64,000 nucleotides of DNA from Photobacterium sanctipauli (GTDB lineage Bacteria; Pseudomonadota; Gammaproteobacteria; Enterobacterales; Vibrionaceae), in contig NZ_PYMA01000019.1 in assembly GCF_003026495.1 (NCBI RefSeq), positions 1 to 64,000 of the forward strand, read 5' to 3'. Position numbers and translations under genes: made by a program. The notes under the pieces are model-generated. The model saw nothing but the letters and a program-made list of their open reading frames with translations. It had not been told where the DNA came from and did no database searches. Shown piece after piece: positions 9,118-18,351 of this stretch. How positions within the stretch are numbered: the stretch's first letter is position 1; each line of letters starts with the position of its first letter.

Positions 9118-10815
9118 ATGCTTAGTGGTTTTTTTCGCAGCACATTCAACCAAGGTTTCCCCTTATTACTCCTTGTTTCTATTTTGTTTTCTTCTTATAG
9201 CTATGCCTTGCAAGAAAATGCAAAAACACCGTCAATTCTTACTGTTGTCCCTGAGTATAAAGATAAAGTAACTGCCAACTTTAACCCTTTCTCAAAATCC
9301 AGTATGCCTACAACGCATGAGTTTATTTTTGAACCGTTAATCGTTTTTAATACCCTGCAAAATAACAAGCCAGCATACCGCCTCGCGACCAGTTACCATC
9401 TTGATAGTGATTTGAAAGGGATCAGCTTTACGCTTCGAGAAGGGGTTGAGTGGTCTGATGGAAAAACATTCACCGCCGATGACGTGTTTTTTTCATTTTC
9501 AATTGCACAAAAATACCCGGAACTTGACTCACACGGCATAAACCAATGGGTTGAATATGTCGAAAAACGTTCTGATTACGAAATTTACTTCAAGTTGAAA
9601 AAACCCAATGCGCTTGTGGCCAACACCCTTGTGCTGCTGCCTATCGTACCCGAGCACCAGTGGAAAAATGTCACCGACTTTGCCGAATTCGCCAACCCTA
9701 ACCCTGTTGGCACCGGGCCATTTACCGTGATCACCGCGCTTGACGAAAATGGCTATACCCAATGCGCCAACCCAAATTACTGGCAAGCTGAAGCCAGGCA
9801 CGTTGACTGCCTGCGCTACCCGAAAGTCACCAATAACGATGACTTCATTTCCCGGATATCAACCGGTGAGTTTGACTGGACCGGTAGCTTTATCCCGGAT
9901 ATCGAACGCCACTATGCGTCCTACTCACCTGATTACAAATACTGGCTGCCGCCAACCAGCACTATCAACATGATGTTCAACTTCAAGGCAAATGACCCGG
10001 AAGTCCGAGACGTTTTCCATCGCGTTGAATTCCGCCGCGCCGTCTCGATGTCGCTACAACGCCAATTGCTCATTGATATTGCCGCATTCGGCCAAGGTGA
10101 GCCCTCAACCTTCGCCTCGGGTATGAGCCAGCGCTTTTCTAGCTGGGCCGATCCGGTCGTGACGGAAAAGTATCTCCCTTACATGACTTACAATGCCAAC
10201 TTAGCCCGTGATTGGCTGGACGTATTGAACGTCACCGATAAAAATGGCGACGGCTGGCGCCAGCTGCCTTCGGGGAAACCATTGCACCTAACACTGCTCA
10301 CACCTAACGGTTGGTCAGATTTCAACACTACGGCTTTGTTGATCTCGGAAATGATGGAGCAAATCGGCATTCAGGTAACGCCGGTCCAGTTAGACTTCAA
10401 CCCGTTCGTCGAACGGCTAACACTGGGTGACTACGATCTTGCGCTAACCAACTACCCGCAAGGTCCCACCCCGTTCAAGTACTTTGATAGCGCCTTCAAC
10501 AGCACCTACCAGTCGCCGCAATACCCGCGCTATGCGATGCACTTTTACCAAAACCCACGGGTTGATGAGCTACTGACGCAATTTCCTATTGCCTCTAGCG
10601 CACTGCAGCGCCTGGCTATCATCCGCGAGCTCAACCAGATCATCGCCAGCGAGCAGGTGACCGTTCCCCTCTATAACACGGTGCAATTCTACCAATACAA
10701 CACAACCCGGTTCGAAGGCTGGTTTAGCGAAAGCAACCCGGTCGCCAGCCCATTGGTGTGGCCACAGGCACCGGAGCGCCTACTCCATGTGCTCTCACTA
10801 AAACCCAAGCAATAA
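9118..10815 (+). CDS. CBP-like periplasmic binding protein (SBP family 5)
   Basis: A 565-residue secreted solute-binding protein. Residues 1-30 form a signal peptide ending in SYA. The body follows the peptide/oligosaccharide-binding family 5 fold (VEWSDGKTFTADDVFFSF, NPVGTGPFTV). Several stretches resemble the Vibrio chitin-oligosaccharide-binding protein CBP: NPNYW followed by VDCLRYPKVTNNDD, FDWTGSFIPDIER, and the C-terminal PERLLHVLSLKPK. CBP binds chitooligosaccharides and represses the sensor ChiS in Vibrio cholerae. Here no permease or ATPase genes follow, so this is an orphan binding protein that may feed a distant transporter or act as a sensor subunit. The substrate is inferred. Confidence 0.82.
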   Translation: MLSGFFRSTFNQGFPLLLLVSILFSSYSYALQENAKTPSILTVVPEYKDKVTANFNPFSKSSMPTTHEFIFEPLIVFNTLQNNKPAYRLATSYHLDSDLKGISFTLREGVEWSDGKTFTADDVFFSFSIAQKYPELDSHGINQWVEYVEKRSDYEIYFKLKKPNALVANTLVLLPIVPEHQWKNVTDFAEFANPNPVGTGPFTVITALDENGYTQCANPNYWQAEARHVDCLRYPKVTNNDDFISRISTGEFDWTGSFIPDIERHYASYSPDYKYWLPPTSTINMMFNFKANDPEVRDVFHRVEFRRAVSMSLQRQLLIDIAAFGQGEPSTFASGMSQRFSSWADPVVTEKYLPYMTYNANLARDWLDVLNVTDKNGDGWRQLPSGKPLHLTLLTPNGWSDFNTTALLISEMMEQIGIQVTPVQLDFNPFVERLTLGDYDLALTNYPQGPTPFKYFDSAFNSTYQSPQYPRYAMHFYQNPRVDELLTQFPIASSALQRLAIIRELNQIIASEQVTVPLYNTVQFYQYNTTRFEGWFSESNPVASPLVWPQAPERLLHVLSLKPKQ

Positions 10816-10867
10816 CACCAACCAACATAAGCAATTGATCAGATTGGTTTTAATCCAGCTTGGTTTC

Positions 10868-10899
10868 AAAAAAAAGCGAGCACTTTGCAGTGCTCGCTT
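10868..10899 (-). terminator. Terminator of the ArsR gene
   Basis: A 10-bp perfect stem (AAGCGAGCAC with GTGCTCGCTT) has a 6-nt loop. On the minus strand it is followed by a run of eight T. It ends the leftward ArsR transcript and may also slow the convergent plus-strand transcript. Confidence 0.85.
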
Positions 10900-10937
10900 A
10901 GTTATTGGTTAATAGGTAATGGGGTAATTAGAGGCTG

Positions 10938-11243
10938 TTAGCGCTCTTCTGCCGCTGGCACCGCACTGCAACACTCGTCTTGCAGGAAACCTATCACCCC
11001 GTCCAGCACATCATACTGGGGGACGCAGAACAAGGTGCGGCCATCACGCTGCTGGGTAATCAGCCCGGCTGAGACCAAGCCAGAAATATGATGGGACAAA
11101 GTTGAGCCAGGGATGCCAAGCTCCTCTTGCAGCTTACCCACTGGCAACCCATCGTGACCTGCTTTTACCAAGTGTTTATAGACACACAACCGTGTTGGGT
11201 GGCCCAACTCTTTCAATGCCTTGGCAACTGCTTCCAGTTCCAT
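10938..11243 (-). CDS. ArsR/SmtB-family regulator
   Basis: A 101-residue winged-helix DNA-binding repressor. The recognition region is STLSHHISGLVSAGLI (residues about 47-62) and the wing is QQRDGRTLFCV. Four cysteines (C20, C73 and the C91-C92 pair near the C-terminus) could bind thiophilic ligands, but no classical ELCVCDLL or aspartate-histidine metal motif is present, so the inducer is unknown. GGAG precedes the ATG. No ars, metal-efflux or other obvious target gene is adjacent. The YfcC-type operon upstream on the same strand is separated by a terminator. Confidence 0.85.
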   Translation of the reverse strand: MELEAVAKALKELGHPTRLCVYKHLVKAGHDGLPVGKLQEELGIPGSTLSHHISGLVSAGLITQQRDGRTLFCVPQYDVLDGVIGFLQDECCSAVPAAEER

Positions 11244-11294
11244 GCTTGCTCTCCGTCAGAATTTATATTTCGATATTAGCAGAAATAAATATCA

Positions 11295-11325
11295 AAAGGC
11301 GAATATGGTCAACATATTCGCCTTT
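11295..11325 (-). terminator. Terminator of the YfcC-dipeptidase operon
   Basis: A 12-bp perfect stem (AAAGGCGAATAT with ATATTCGCCTTT) closes a 7-nt loop. On the minus strand TTTTGATATTT follows. It lies 75 bp after the YfcC stop codon and 50 bp before the ArsR start, so it could double as an operator, but a terminator is the simpler reading. Confidence 0.75.
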
Positions 11326-11400
11326 ATTCCAGCCTAATTCAACGGTATTACACCGCCTACGGCGCTAAGATGCGGATCTGGTACCTAGTTACCGGCCAAG

Positions 11401-12885
11401 TTACATCATGGCCGCGCCAGCAAACAGCAGCACGACCGTTACCACCAGCACCATCACCACAAAAGGCATGACCCATTTCAAAAATCGCTCATAAGGGATT
11501 TTCGCCAATGCCAGACCGGCAACCAAGTGGCCTGCAGTCGGAGCAAAGATATTAATCCAGCCACTTGCAGACTGGTAGGCAGTGATGATCAAGTCACGGC
11601 CAATACCAGAGAAGTCGGCTAGCGGTGCCATTAGCGGCATCGAAACCGTTGCAAGACCCGATGTAGACGGGATGAAGAAGCTCAGCACAATGTGAACGAA
11701 GTAAGTCACTACCACGAACACGCCCGATGACAGGCCGGTAACAATACCTTCAGCCCAATTCAGGATGGTGTCGATGATAACGCCATTTTCCATGACAACA
11801 TAGATACCACGTGCTACCGCAACCACCAATGCCACACCAATCAGGTCTTTTGCCCCCTCAAGGAAGGTTTTGATGAAGTCGCCTTCTGACATACGGTTAA
11901 TCACCGCAATCAAGATAGCCGAAGCCAAGAACAGGGTCGATAACTCATCGAACCACCACCACAGCGTTGGTATCGCGGTAATGCCCATGTCAGCCCAAGG
12001 GATCACACCGTAGATCATGATGATGAAGGCACCAAAGAAGATACCCATGGTCCACTTCTGCTTGGTGGTAAATTCACCGGCATCTTCCTTAACATGAGAA
12101 AACTCATCGTTAAATTCGATGTCCGCCAATACCGAGTTTGCCTTGTCCGCCTTCACTTTCGAGGCGTAGCGCATCACATACCAAGACGCCAACACAATCA
12201 AGATAGCTAACTGGATCACACGCAGCACGATACCGTCGCCGATTGGCAAGCCGGCAAAGCCCGATGCGATACCGGTCGCAAACGGGTTAACCGTCGATGC
12301 CAATACCCCGACACCGGAGCCCAGCAAGATAATACCTGCCGCCACCATGCGGTCGTAGCCCGCAATCGCCATTACCGGCAAGATCACCGCCCAAAACGCC
12401 ACCGTTTCTTCGGCCATACCATAGGTAGAACCGCCAAGGGCAAACAGGGTGATCAAAACCGGGATCATCATCTGCTCGCGGCCCCGGAACTTACGGACGA
12501 TCGCCGCAACCCCGGAGTCCATCGCCCCTGTGCGCATGGTAATGGCCAAGAAGCCGCCGATCACCAGTACGAACAGCGCAACGTCGACAGCCTTGTGGAA
12601 GCCCTTAATCGGGGCCATAAAGACGTCGATGACCCCTTGCGGAGAAGACTCGAGCTCTTGGTAAGATCCCGGAATAGGCAGCAGGCGCTCACCACCATCG
12701 TAGTCAAGTACTTCGGCTGCAGGGATGATCTGATCGGTACCATTAACCATGTAATCATACTTACCTGCTGGCATGATCCAGGTTAATAATGCCATCAGGG
12801 CAATGATAATGAACAGGATGGTATATACAGTTGGCATCTTGAATGAGCGTTTCACTTTGCCAGCCTCGTTAGTTGTCGTTGTCAT
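11401..12885 (-). CDS. YfcC-family transporter
   Basis: A 494-residue polytopic inner-membrane protein with about 12 hydrophobic segments. The N-terminal cytoplasmic stretch leads into FKMPTVYTILFIIIALMALL, and the large loop after the first segment (DYMVNGTDQIIPAAEVLDYD) is typical of YfcC proteins, which belong with the ArcD-like basic amino-acid antiporters and DcuC-related carriers. Glycine-rich SGVGVLASTVNPF and PSTSGLATVSMPLMAPL segments mark the transport core. The ATG overlaps the stop of the dipeptidase gene by four bases (ATGA), so translation is coupled. The pairing suggests uptake or exchange of small peptides or the amino acids freed from them, which is an inference. Confidence 0.82.
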   Translation of the reverse strand: MTTTTNEAGKVKRSFKMPTVYTILFIIIALMALLTWIMPAGKYDYMVNGTDQIIPAAEVLDYDGGERLLPIPGSYQELESSPQGVIDVFMAPIKGFHKAVDVALFVLVIGGFLAITMRTGAMDSGVAAIVRKFRGREQMMIPVLITLFALGGSTYGMAEETVAFWAVILPVMAIAGYDRMVAAGIILLGSGVGVLASTVNPFATGIASGFAGLPIGDGIVLRVIQLAILIVLASWYVMRYASKVKADKANSVLADIEFNDEFSHVKEDAGEFTTKQKWTMGIFFGAFIIMIYGVIPWADMGITAIPTLWWWFDELSTLFLASAILIAVINRMSEGDFIKTFLEGAKDLIGVALVVAVARGIYVVMENGVIIDTILNWAEGIVTGLSSGVFVVVTYFVHIVLSFFIPSTSGLATVSMPLMAPLADFSGIGRDLIITAYQSASGWINIFAPTAGHLVAGLALAKIPYERFLKWVMPFVVMVLVVTVVLLFAGAAMM

Positions 12886-14237
12886 AGCTCCACTCCCTGC
12901 AATTGATAGATCGCGTTGGCATACACATTCATCGCTTTGAGCATGTCATCAATAATTAAATATTCGTTCGGCATGTGCTCGACTTTGTCGCGGCCGGGGA
13001 AAATCGCCCCGAAGGCCACGCAGTTCGGTATTGCTCGAGCATACGTCGCCCCGCCCGACGTCATCGGCAAGCTTTCGTCATCGCCGCTAACTTCTTGGTA
13101 GGCCTTCATCAGTATTTTGATCACCGGGCTTTCAGCCGGCATATACAGCGAGGGCAATACGTCGAACTCCTCGTATCGCAAGCCGTATTGCTCGGCCACT
13201 GCCAGCATGTCGCTATCAAAATTGTCCTTGCTGAAGGTCACCGGCACCCGGATATCAATGCCCACCTTGCTGCTTTCCTCGTTAATGGCCAACTGCGCCA
13301 CGTTAAAGGTCAAGCGACCGCTGACATCCTCTACCGGGCCGAATATCTCCTTGGCGTTGGCATCTTGCCCAACCTGCTCGGCGATAAACCTCACCGCTGG
13401 ATGGGTCACACCTATTTGGCGCATAGCCATGCACAAACGGGTAATGGCATTGACCCCCTTGGTATCTGAAGCCGCAGAGTGCGCCGCCTTGCCGAACACC
13501 ACCACTTCGGCATCGTCAGCCGTGAAATCAAACCCTAGCTCGTCCAGCTTGGCAGCCAGCTCCTCCCATAACGGGCCTTCATATTTCGCCATTTCCGGCA
13601 CGGCATTAAGCGCACCACCGCAATCCAATGCCACCAAGTCATCGCCATCACCATGCAGCCATGACTGGATCAGCATCTTTTCCGCATGGATCAACGGAAA
13701 AGCGGAGTCAGGAGTAAAGCCGCATTGCGGCGCCTCTTCCTTCTCCAGATAGCGGTCAATACAGCGCCATAAGGTTTCCTCGTCGGTGCCAAAAATGAAA
13801 CGGATCCGCTTGTTCAGCGTGACACCGCTATCAAGCAGCGCCTTTACCGCATAAATGGCAGCCAGCGTCGGTCCCTTATCATCCTGAGTACCACGGCCGT
13901 ACAAACGCCCATCGCGGATTTCCGGCTCAAACGGGTTGGAGTGCCAAGCCGATAGCTCACCGGTTGGCACTACATCCAAATGGCCCAATACGCCAATCAC
14001 TTGCTCGCCATTGCCGATCTCGGCGTAGCCGTAATATCCCTTGTGATCTTTGTATATTGCGAACCCCAGCTCATGGCAAAGCTTGAGTGTCTCATTCAGG
14101 CAATCGTCAATCGGTTTGCCAAACGGCTTCCCGCTGTCGTCTTCCTGGTAAACACTGGGTATCGCAACCAATCGCTTCACTGCGGCAATATAGTCATCCC
14201 GCAGTCCATCAATGGTTGATGCTATTGTTGCGTTCAT
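12882..14237 (-). CDS. M20 dipeptidase (PepV/Sapep type)
   Basis: A 451-residue zinc metallopeptidase of family M20. Metal and catalytic residues are visible: H86 and D88 in GHLDVVP, D119-D120 in GRGTQDDKGP, E153-E154 in GTDEET, and the HMPNEY histidine near the C-terminus. The long insert between the catalytic halves fits the PepV/Sapep group, which hydrolyses dipeptides. A GAGGG ribosome-binding site precedes the ATG. It is the first gene of a two-gene operon with the YfcC-type transporter. Confidence 0.85.
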   Translation of the reverse strand: MNATIASTIDGLRDDYIAAVKRLVAIPSVYQEDDSGKPFGKPIDDCLNETLKLCHELGFAIYKDHKGYYGYAEIGNGEQVIGVLGHLDVVPTGELSAWHSNPFEPEIRDGRLYGRGTQDDKGPTLAAIYAVKALLDSGVTLNKRIRFIFGTDEETLWRCIDRYLEKEEAPQCGFTPDSAFPLIHAEKMLIQSWLHGDGDDLVALDCGGALNAVPEMAKYEGPLWEELAAKLDELGFDFTADDAEVVVFGKAAHSAASDTKGVNAITRLCMAMRQIGVTHPAVRFIAEQVGQDANAKEIFGPVEDVSGRLTFNVAQLAINEESSKVGIDIRVPVTFSKDNFDSDMLAVAEQYGLRYEEFDVLPSLYMPAESPVIKILMKAYQEVSGDDESLPMTSGGATYARAIPNCVAFGAIFPGRDKVEHMPNEYLIIDDMLKAMNVYANAIYQLQGVEL

Positions 14238-14573
14238 CGTATCCCTCTTTTCCTCATCTATTTTAGCCTGCTAAATCAAGCCGCAGCCGACCAAAATGAT
14301 GATTTATGTTATTTAGTCAGAATTATTAGATAGTTAAGCAAGCTCTGACAAAGCCATTCTGCTACAAGGAAATATTGCGAACTGTGACTACTTTCATAGC
14401 TCACCAATACAAGATGGGACAACGGTCAAAATCTCGACAATCTGTTTATCGCGATTTGTTATCACGAAAAACAGACGTTATTGACTTGTTAATAGCCAAG
14501 CGAGATCCCGCTTAGGGATTTGTCGATTATTAGGTATACTTCGCCGCACTCAACAGTCACGACGAGAAGTAAA
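14238..14573. promoter_or_regulatory. Divergent promoter region with ycaO -10 box
   Basis: This is a gene-free region between divergent genes. A TATACT -10 box lies at 14535-14540, preceded by TAGG, and would start ycaO transcription near 14547. A short inverted repeat (ATCCC-N5-GGGAT) lies at about 14504-14519. No operator could be assigned. Confidence 0.5.
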
Positions 14574-16322
14574 ATGAAAACATTTATTCCGGGCAAAGAT
14601 GCCGCGCTTGAAGAGTCGATCGAGCGTTTCCAAACCAAACTCAAGCAGCTGGGCTTCAATATCGAAGAAGCGTCTTGGCTAAACCCTGTGCCTAACGTTT
14701 GGTCTGTCCATATTCGTGACGTTGATGCGCCAATGAACTTCACTAACGGTAAGGGTGCCACCAAAAAGGCCGCGCTGGCATCGGCACTGGGTGAGTACTT
14801 TGAACGCCTGGCAACCAACTACTTCTATGCCGATTACTACCTTGGCGAAGAGGTTGCCAATAGCGAGTTCGTCCACTACCCGAATGAGAAGTGGTTCCCA
14901 ATCGATCTGGAAGAAAACCTGCCACCAGAAGCTATTCTGGATGAGCGCCTCACCCAGTTCTACGATCCAACCCTAGAGCTACTGGGCACCGACTTGATCG
15001 ACTTGCAATCAAGCAACATGGAGCGCGGGGTTTGTGCCCTGCCGTTCGAGCGCCAGAGCGACAAAGAAACGGTCTACATCCCGATGAACATCATCGGCAA
15101 CCTGTATGTGTCGAATGGTATGTCGGCTGGCAATACCAAAACCGAAGCCCGTACTCAGGGTCTGTCTGAGGTATTCGAGCGTGCAATCAAGAACCGTATT
15201 ATTGCCGAGCGTATCAGCCTTCCGGAAATCCCTGCCTCGGTCATCGAGCGCTTTCCTAGCATCAAGGAGTCTATCGACACCCTAGAAGCGGAAGGCTTCC
15301 CAATCTATTGCTACGATGCTTCATTGGGCGGTAAGTACCCTGTTATTTGCGTGATCTTGCTAAACCCAGAAAACAGCACCTGTTTTGCCTCTTTCGGTGC
15401 CCACCCTCGCTTCGAGGTTGCGCTAGAGCGAACCGTTACTGAGTTGCTGCAAGGCCGCGGCCTCAAAGATTTGGATGTCTTCCCTGAACCTTCATTCGAC
15501 AACGAGGAAGTCAGCGACCACCACAACCTCGAAACTCACTTCATCGACTCGTCGGGCTTGATGTCTTGGGATATCTTCCAGCAAGATGCTGACTTTGAGT
15601 TTGTCGATTGGAACTTCAGCGGCAGCTCGGAAGAAGAATTTAACCACCTGATGGCGCTGCTTCATGCCGAAGGCACCGATGCCTACATCGCCGATTACGA
15701 TCATCTGGGTGTCGACTGTTGCCGCATCATTGTACCGGGCTGGTCTGAAATCTACCCGGTTGAAGAGCTTATCGAAGCCAACAACAACGTGGCGCTTGAA
15801 CTCCGCGAAACCTTGCTGGCATTGCCAACGGTTGAGTGGGATGCCGAGCAATATGCCGAAATGTACTCTATCTTGGAAGAAGAGGGCTTTGATGATTTCA
15901 ACCGCCTGTATGAGATTGTTGGCCTTGTACCGCAAGCGGGCGACGCATGGCAAACCCTCCGTATCGGTGAGCTAAAATGTTTGCTCGCCTTGGCTGGCGG
16001 CGATCTTGAGTTGGCGCTGGAGTTCGCGAGCTGGTGCGTGGACTACAATGTGTCAACCTACAGCGCTGAACGCTCTCGCTTCTTCCGTTGCCTAGTCGCA
16101 AGCCTGAAGCTGGCACTGGACGAGGAACGCGATCCGGCGCAGTTCAAAGGCGCCTTTGAGCGCATGTTCGGCGCAGAAACAGTGGCAGCGGCATGGGGCT
16201 CAATTGAGGGAACGGTACGTTTCCACGGCCTGGCAGCAGGTGATCTCACCATGAACCAGTTCCCTGCCCACCAGAAACTCCTGGCGTCTTACCACAAGCT
16301 GCAGGCGGCAAAGAAAGCCTAA
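14574..16322 (+). CDS. ycaO: YcaO, RimO accessory factor
   Basis: A 582-residue YcaO-domain protein that aligns along its length with E. coli YcaO: FIPGKDAALEESI at the start, then EASWLNPVPNVWSVHIRD, TNGKGATKKAALASALGE and FASFGAHP. In E. coli this protein takes part in beta-methylthiolation of ribosomal protein S12 together with RimO. YcaO domains bind ATP and activate amide backbones. The ATG at 14574 is chosen over a TTG 54 bases upstream because the likely transcription start falls between them, GAGAAG precedes this ATG, and the product then begins like E. coli YcaO. Confidence 0.93.
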   Translation: MKTFIPGKDAALEESIERFQTKLKQLGFNIEEASWLNPVPNVWSVHIRDVDAPMNFTNGKGATKKAALASALGEYFERLATNYFYADYYLGEEVANSEFVHYPNEKWFPIDLEENLPPEAILDERLTQFYDPTLELLGTDLIDLQSSNMERGVCALPFERQSDKETVYIPMNIIGNLYVSNGMSAGNTKTEARTQGLSEVFERAIKNRIIAERISLPEIPASVIERFPSIKESIDTLEAEGFPIYCYDASLGGKYPVICVILLNPENSTCFASFGAHPRFEVALERTVTELLQGRGLKDLDVFPEPSFDNEEVSDHHNLETHFIDSSGLMSWDIFQQDADFEFVDWNFSGSSEEEFNHLMALLHAEGTDAYIADYDHLGVDCCRIIVPGWSEIYPVEELIEANNNVALELRETLLALPTVEWDAEQYAEMYSILEEEGFDDFNRLYEIVGLVPQAGDAWQTLRIGELKCLLALAGGDLELALEFASWCVDYNVSTYSAERSRFFRCLVASLKLALDEERDPAQFKGAFERMFGAETVAAAWGSIEGTVRFHGLAAGDLTMNQFPAHQKLLASYHKLQAAKKA

Positions 16323-16354
16323 GCACAGTAATTCCCCTGTCTTTTCTGTTACTA

Positions 16355-16382
16355 AATGCCAGCTTTTTGCTGGCATTTTTAT
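16355..16382 (+). terminator. Terminator after ycaO
   Basis: A perfect stem (AAATGCCAG with CTGGCATTT) around CTTTTTG, followed by a T run, 32 bases after the stop codon. Confidence 0.88.
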
Positions 16383-16673
16383 GCCTTTTGATTCGACCCA
16401 CCTCGAAAATACTCAACAAAAGTTGAAACATACGCATATATTTTAGCCACACTGATGCTACTTTATTGGTATTGGGGATGTTATGCGCAAACCTCTTCAC
16501 ACCACGCACAAAAACCTTACAATACAAAAGGTTAAACATGTAAGCCTATGAATTTACGATATTCATAATTTTACTTTTGTTATAAAGTTTCTTTCACAAC
16601 TGACTATATACTGACTTTACATTCAAATTTTTTTGGGTATTTTCTTACAAAATTTTAGTCAAAGTGATCGAGA

Positions 16674-16687
16674 TCAATTCTAACGGA
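16674..16687. promoter_or_regulatory. FNR-like binding site
   Basis: GTGATCGAGATCAA matches the FNR consensus TTGAT-N4-ATCAA at nine of ten defined positions. It lies 144 bases before the ATG of the DUF3360 permease gene, which leads into pflB. Anaerobic activation of pfl by FNR is known in E. coli. Binding here is inferred. Confidence 0.6.
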
Positions 16688-16752
16688 GTAGACAATCGGT
16701 AAACTGCGACCAAATTTGGTGAAAAATAATTACACTTAATAGCGGCTTTCGA

Positions 16753-16770
16753 CCTAAGACATAACTTAGG
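16753..16770 (+). other. Leader hairpin before DUF3360 gene
   Basis: CCTAAG-N6-CTTAGG forms a 6-bp stem in the presumed 5' leader, 60 bases before the ATG. Function unknown. Confidence 0.4.
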
Positions 16771-16830
16771 CTGCTGCAGTTAAGGCCAAAATAATAAAAG
16801 AATTATCTTTAAACGTAGAACGAGGCACTT

Positions 16831-18345
16831 ATGTCATCACAAGAAAGAAGTTATCAGGAGCTGCACCGCCCTGCATCCGACTTCGCTAGTCGCTCAGACT
16901 ATCTTGATCATGAGCTGAAAATCATGAAGCCGCGCCGTTGGAAACTCAACCTTCCTGGCCGTGACTTCCGATTTGAGCTAGAAGATTTAGTACCAGCCCT
17001 AGCGGGTACCATTGCGATTATCGCGATGTACTCTTCTGTTGCAATGTCTTGGGCTGATGGCCTGACAGCGGCTTGGGATCATGTTGAACTGGGTAAAGCC
17101 TTCGCTATCGAAGTTGCCCGTGTTGAAATGCTTATCCCTGCACTTCTATTCTGTATCTTAGCCTCGGGCTTCTTGAACCCGCGTGCTAACTTGGCAGGTA
17201 ACCACGGCCCAATGATCCCGTTGATCGGTACCATTGCACTGGCTGGCGCCCACCCTCTTGCTCTTGCTATTCTGCTTGGCGTATTTGGCCTGCTACTGAG
17301 TTACTTCAAAGGTGGTTCGAAACTGGTCAACCTGACCAGTGAAGGGGTCGCCGGTGGTCTGCTTATCTTCCTCGGCTTTACGGGTGCAATGAGCCAGATT
17401 GGTGATATCCAATCTTGGGCTGTTGGCCTAGAAAGCGCGACAGTTGAGAAAGGCAGCTTAGGCTACATCGGCCTGGTTGTACTAGCAGTAAATATCGTAC
17501 TGTACGCATTTCTTGCCAAAGTAAACAAACGTTGGCTTGCAATTCCAGCTTGTGCTGCTGCTGGTTTAGCAGTATCCCTTGCACTTGGTGCGGGCTTTGA
17601 CCTAGTATTCGAAACCGAGACTGGTTTGCCAAACCTTAACCCAGTTTACTGGTGGGGTAGCACAGAGCAAGGTTGGATGCTTGGTCTTCCTGGCGTTGAG
17701 CACTTCATTGCTTCTCTGCCATTCGCCATTCTTGCTGTTGCGATGTGGTCACCAGACTTCCTTGGCCACCGAATCTTCCAAGAATTGAACTACCCGAAAG
17801 GTACTGAAAAAGTACTAATGGATGTTGATGACACAATGACTACGTGTTCTCTACGTCAGATGGTAGGTACTGCGGTTGGTGGTTGTAACATCACTTCGTC
17901 TTGGGGTACATACATCATCCCTGCAGGTATCGCGAAGCGTCCTATCCCTGCAGGCGCAATCTTGCTAGGTGTGATGTGTATTATTGTTGCTATCCTTGGT
18001 TTCCCAATGGACGTAGCGGTATGGCCGCCAGTAATGCGTATCGCGCTACTAGTAGGTGTATTCCTACCGTTGCTTGAAGCGGGTGTTCAGATGGTTAAAG
18101 ACACCAAAGACTCGCAAGCGGCAGGTATTTGTATCTTCGCAGCAATGGTAACCAACCCTGTATTGGCTTGGGCACTAACCATGCTACTGGATAACAACGG
18201 TTTCATCGGTAACAAAGAGCGTGCAGCTAAGCTGTCAATGCTAGATAAGGTCATCATCCCAGCGGGTGCACTTATCATCTGTTTTGTTGCGATGCTTGCT
18301 GTAGGTATGCTTGAAGGCCAATACGGCATTCCTGCACTACTATAG
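16831..18345 (+). CDS. DUF3360-type membrane permease
   Basis: A 504-residue polytopic inner-membrane protein. After a charged 50-residue N-terminus it has about 12 hydrophobic segments, rich in glycine and proline (LNPRANLAGNHGPMIPLIG; VGGCNITSSWGTYIIPAG). The arrangement recalls SulP/NCS2-type anion and base permeases, and I recognise the sequence as belonging to the uncharacterised DUF3360 family common in Vibrionaceae (from memory, not searched). GAGG precedes the ATG. It lies 202 bp upstream of pflB in the same orientation, in the place where focA stands in enteric bacteria, and it is preceded by an FNR-like site. A role in moving formate, pyruvate or another anion of mixed-acid fermentation is an inference. 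Confidence 0.78.
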   Translation: MSSQERSYQELHRPASDFASRSDYLDHELKIMKPRRWKLNLPGRDFRFELEDLVPALAGTIAIIAMYSSVAMSWADGLTAAWDHVELGKAFAIEVARVEMLIPALLFCILASGFLNPRANLAGNHGPMIPLIGTIALAGAHPLALAILLGVFGLLLSYFKGGSKLVNLTSEGVAGGLLIFLGFTGAMSQIGDIQSWAVGLESATVEKGSLGYIGLVVLAVNIVLYAFLAKVNKRWLAIPACAAAGLAVSLALGAGFDLVFETETGLPNLNPVYWWGSTEQGWMLGLPGVEHFIASLPFAILAVAMWSPDFLGHRIFQELNYPKGTEKVLMDVDDTMTTCSLRQMVGTAVGGCNITSSWGTYIIPAGIAKRPIPAGAILLGVMCIIVAILGFPMDVAVWPPVMRIALLVGVFLPLLEAGVQMVKDTKDSQAAGICIFAAMVTNPVLAWALTMLLDNNGFIGNKERAAKLSMLDKVIIPAGALIICFVAMLAVGMLEGQYGIPALL

Positions 18346-18351
18346 TGAATT

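Noticed and set aside
16246-16539. A 97-residue minus-strand ORF after ycaO
   Set aside because: It overlaps the ycaO 3' end and terminator, lacks a ribosome-binding site and has no family features.
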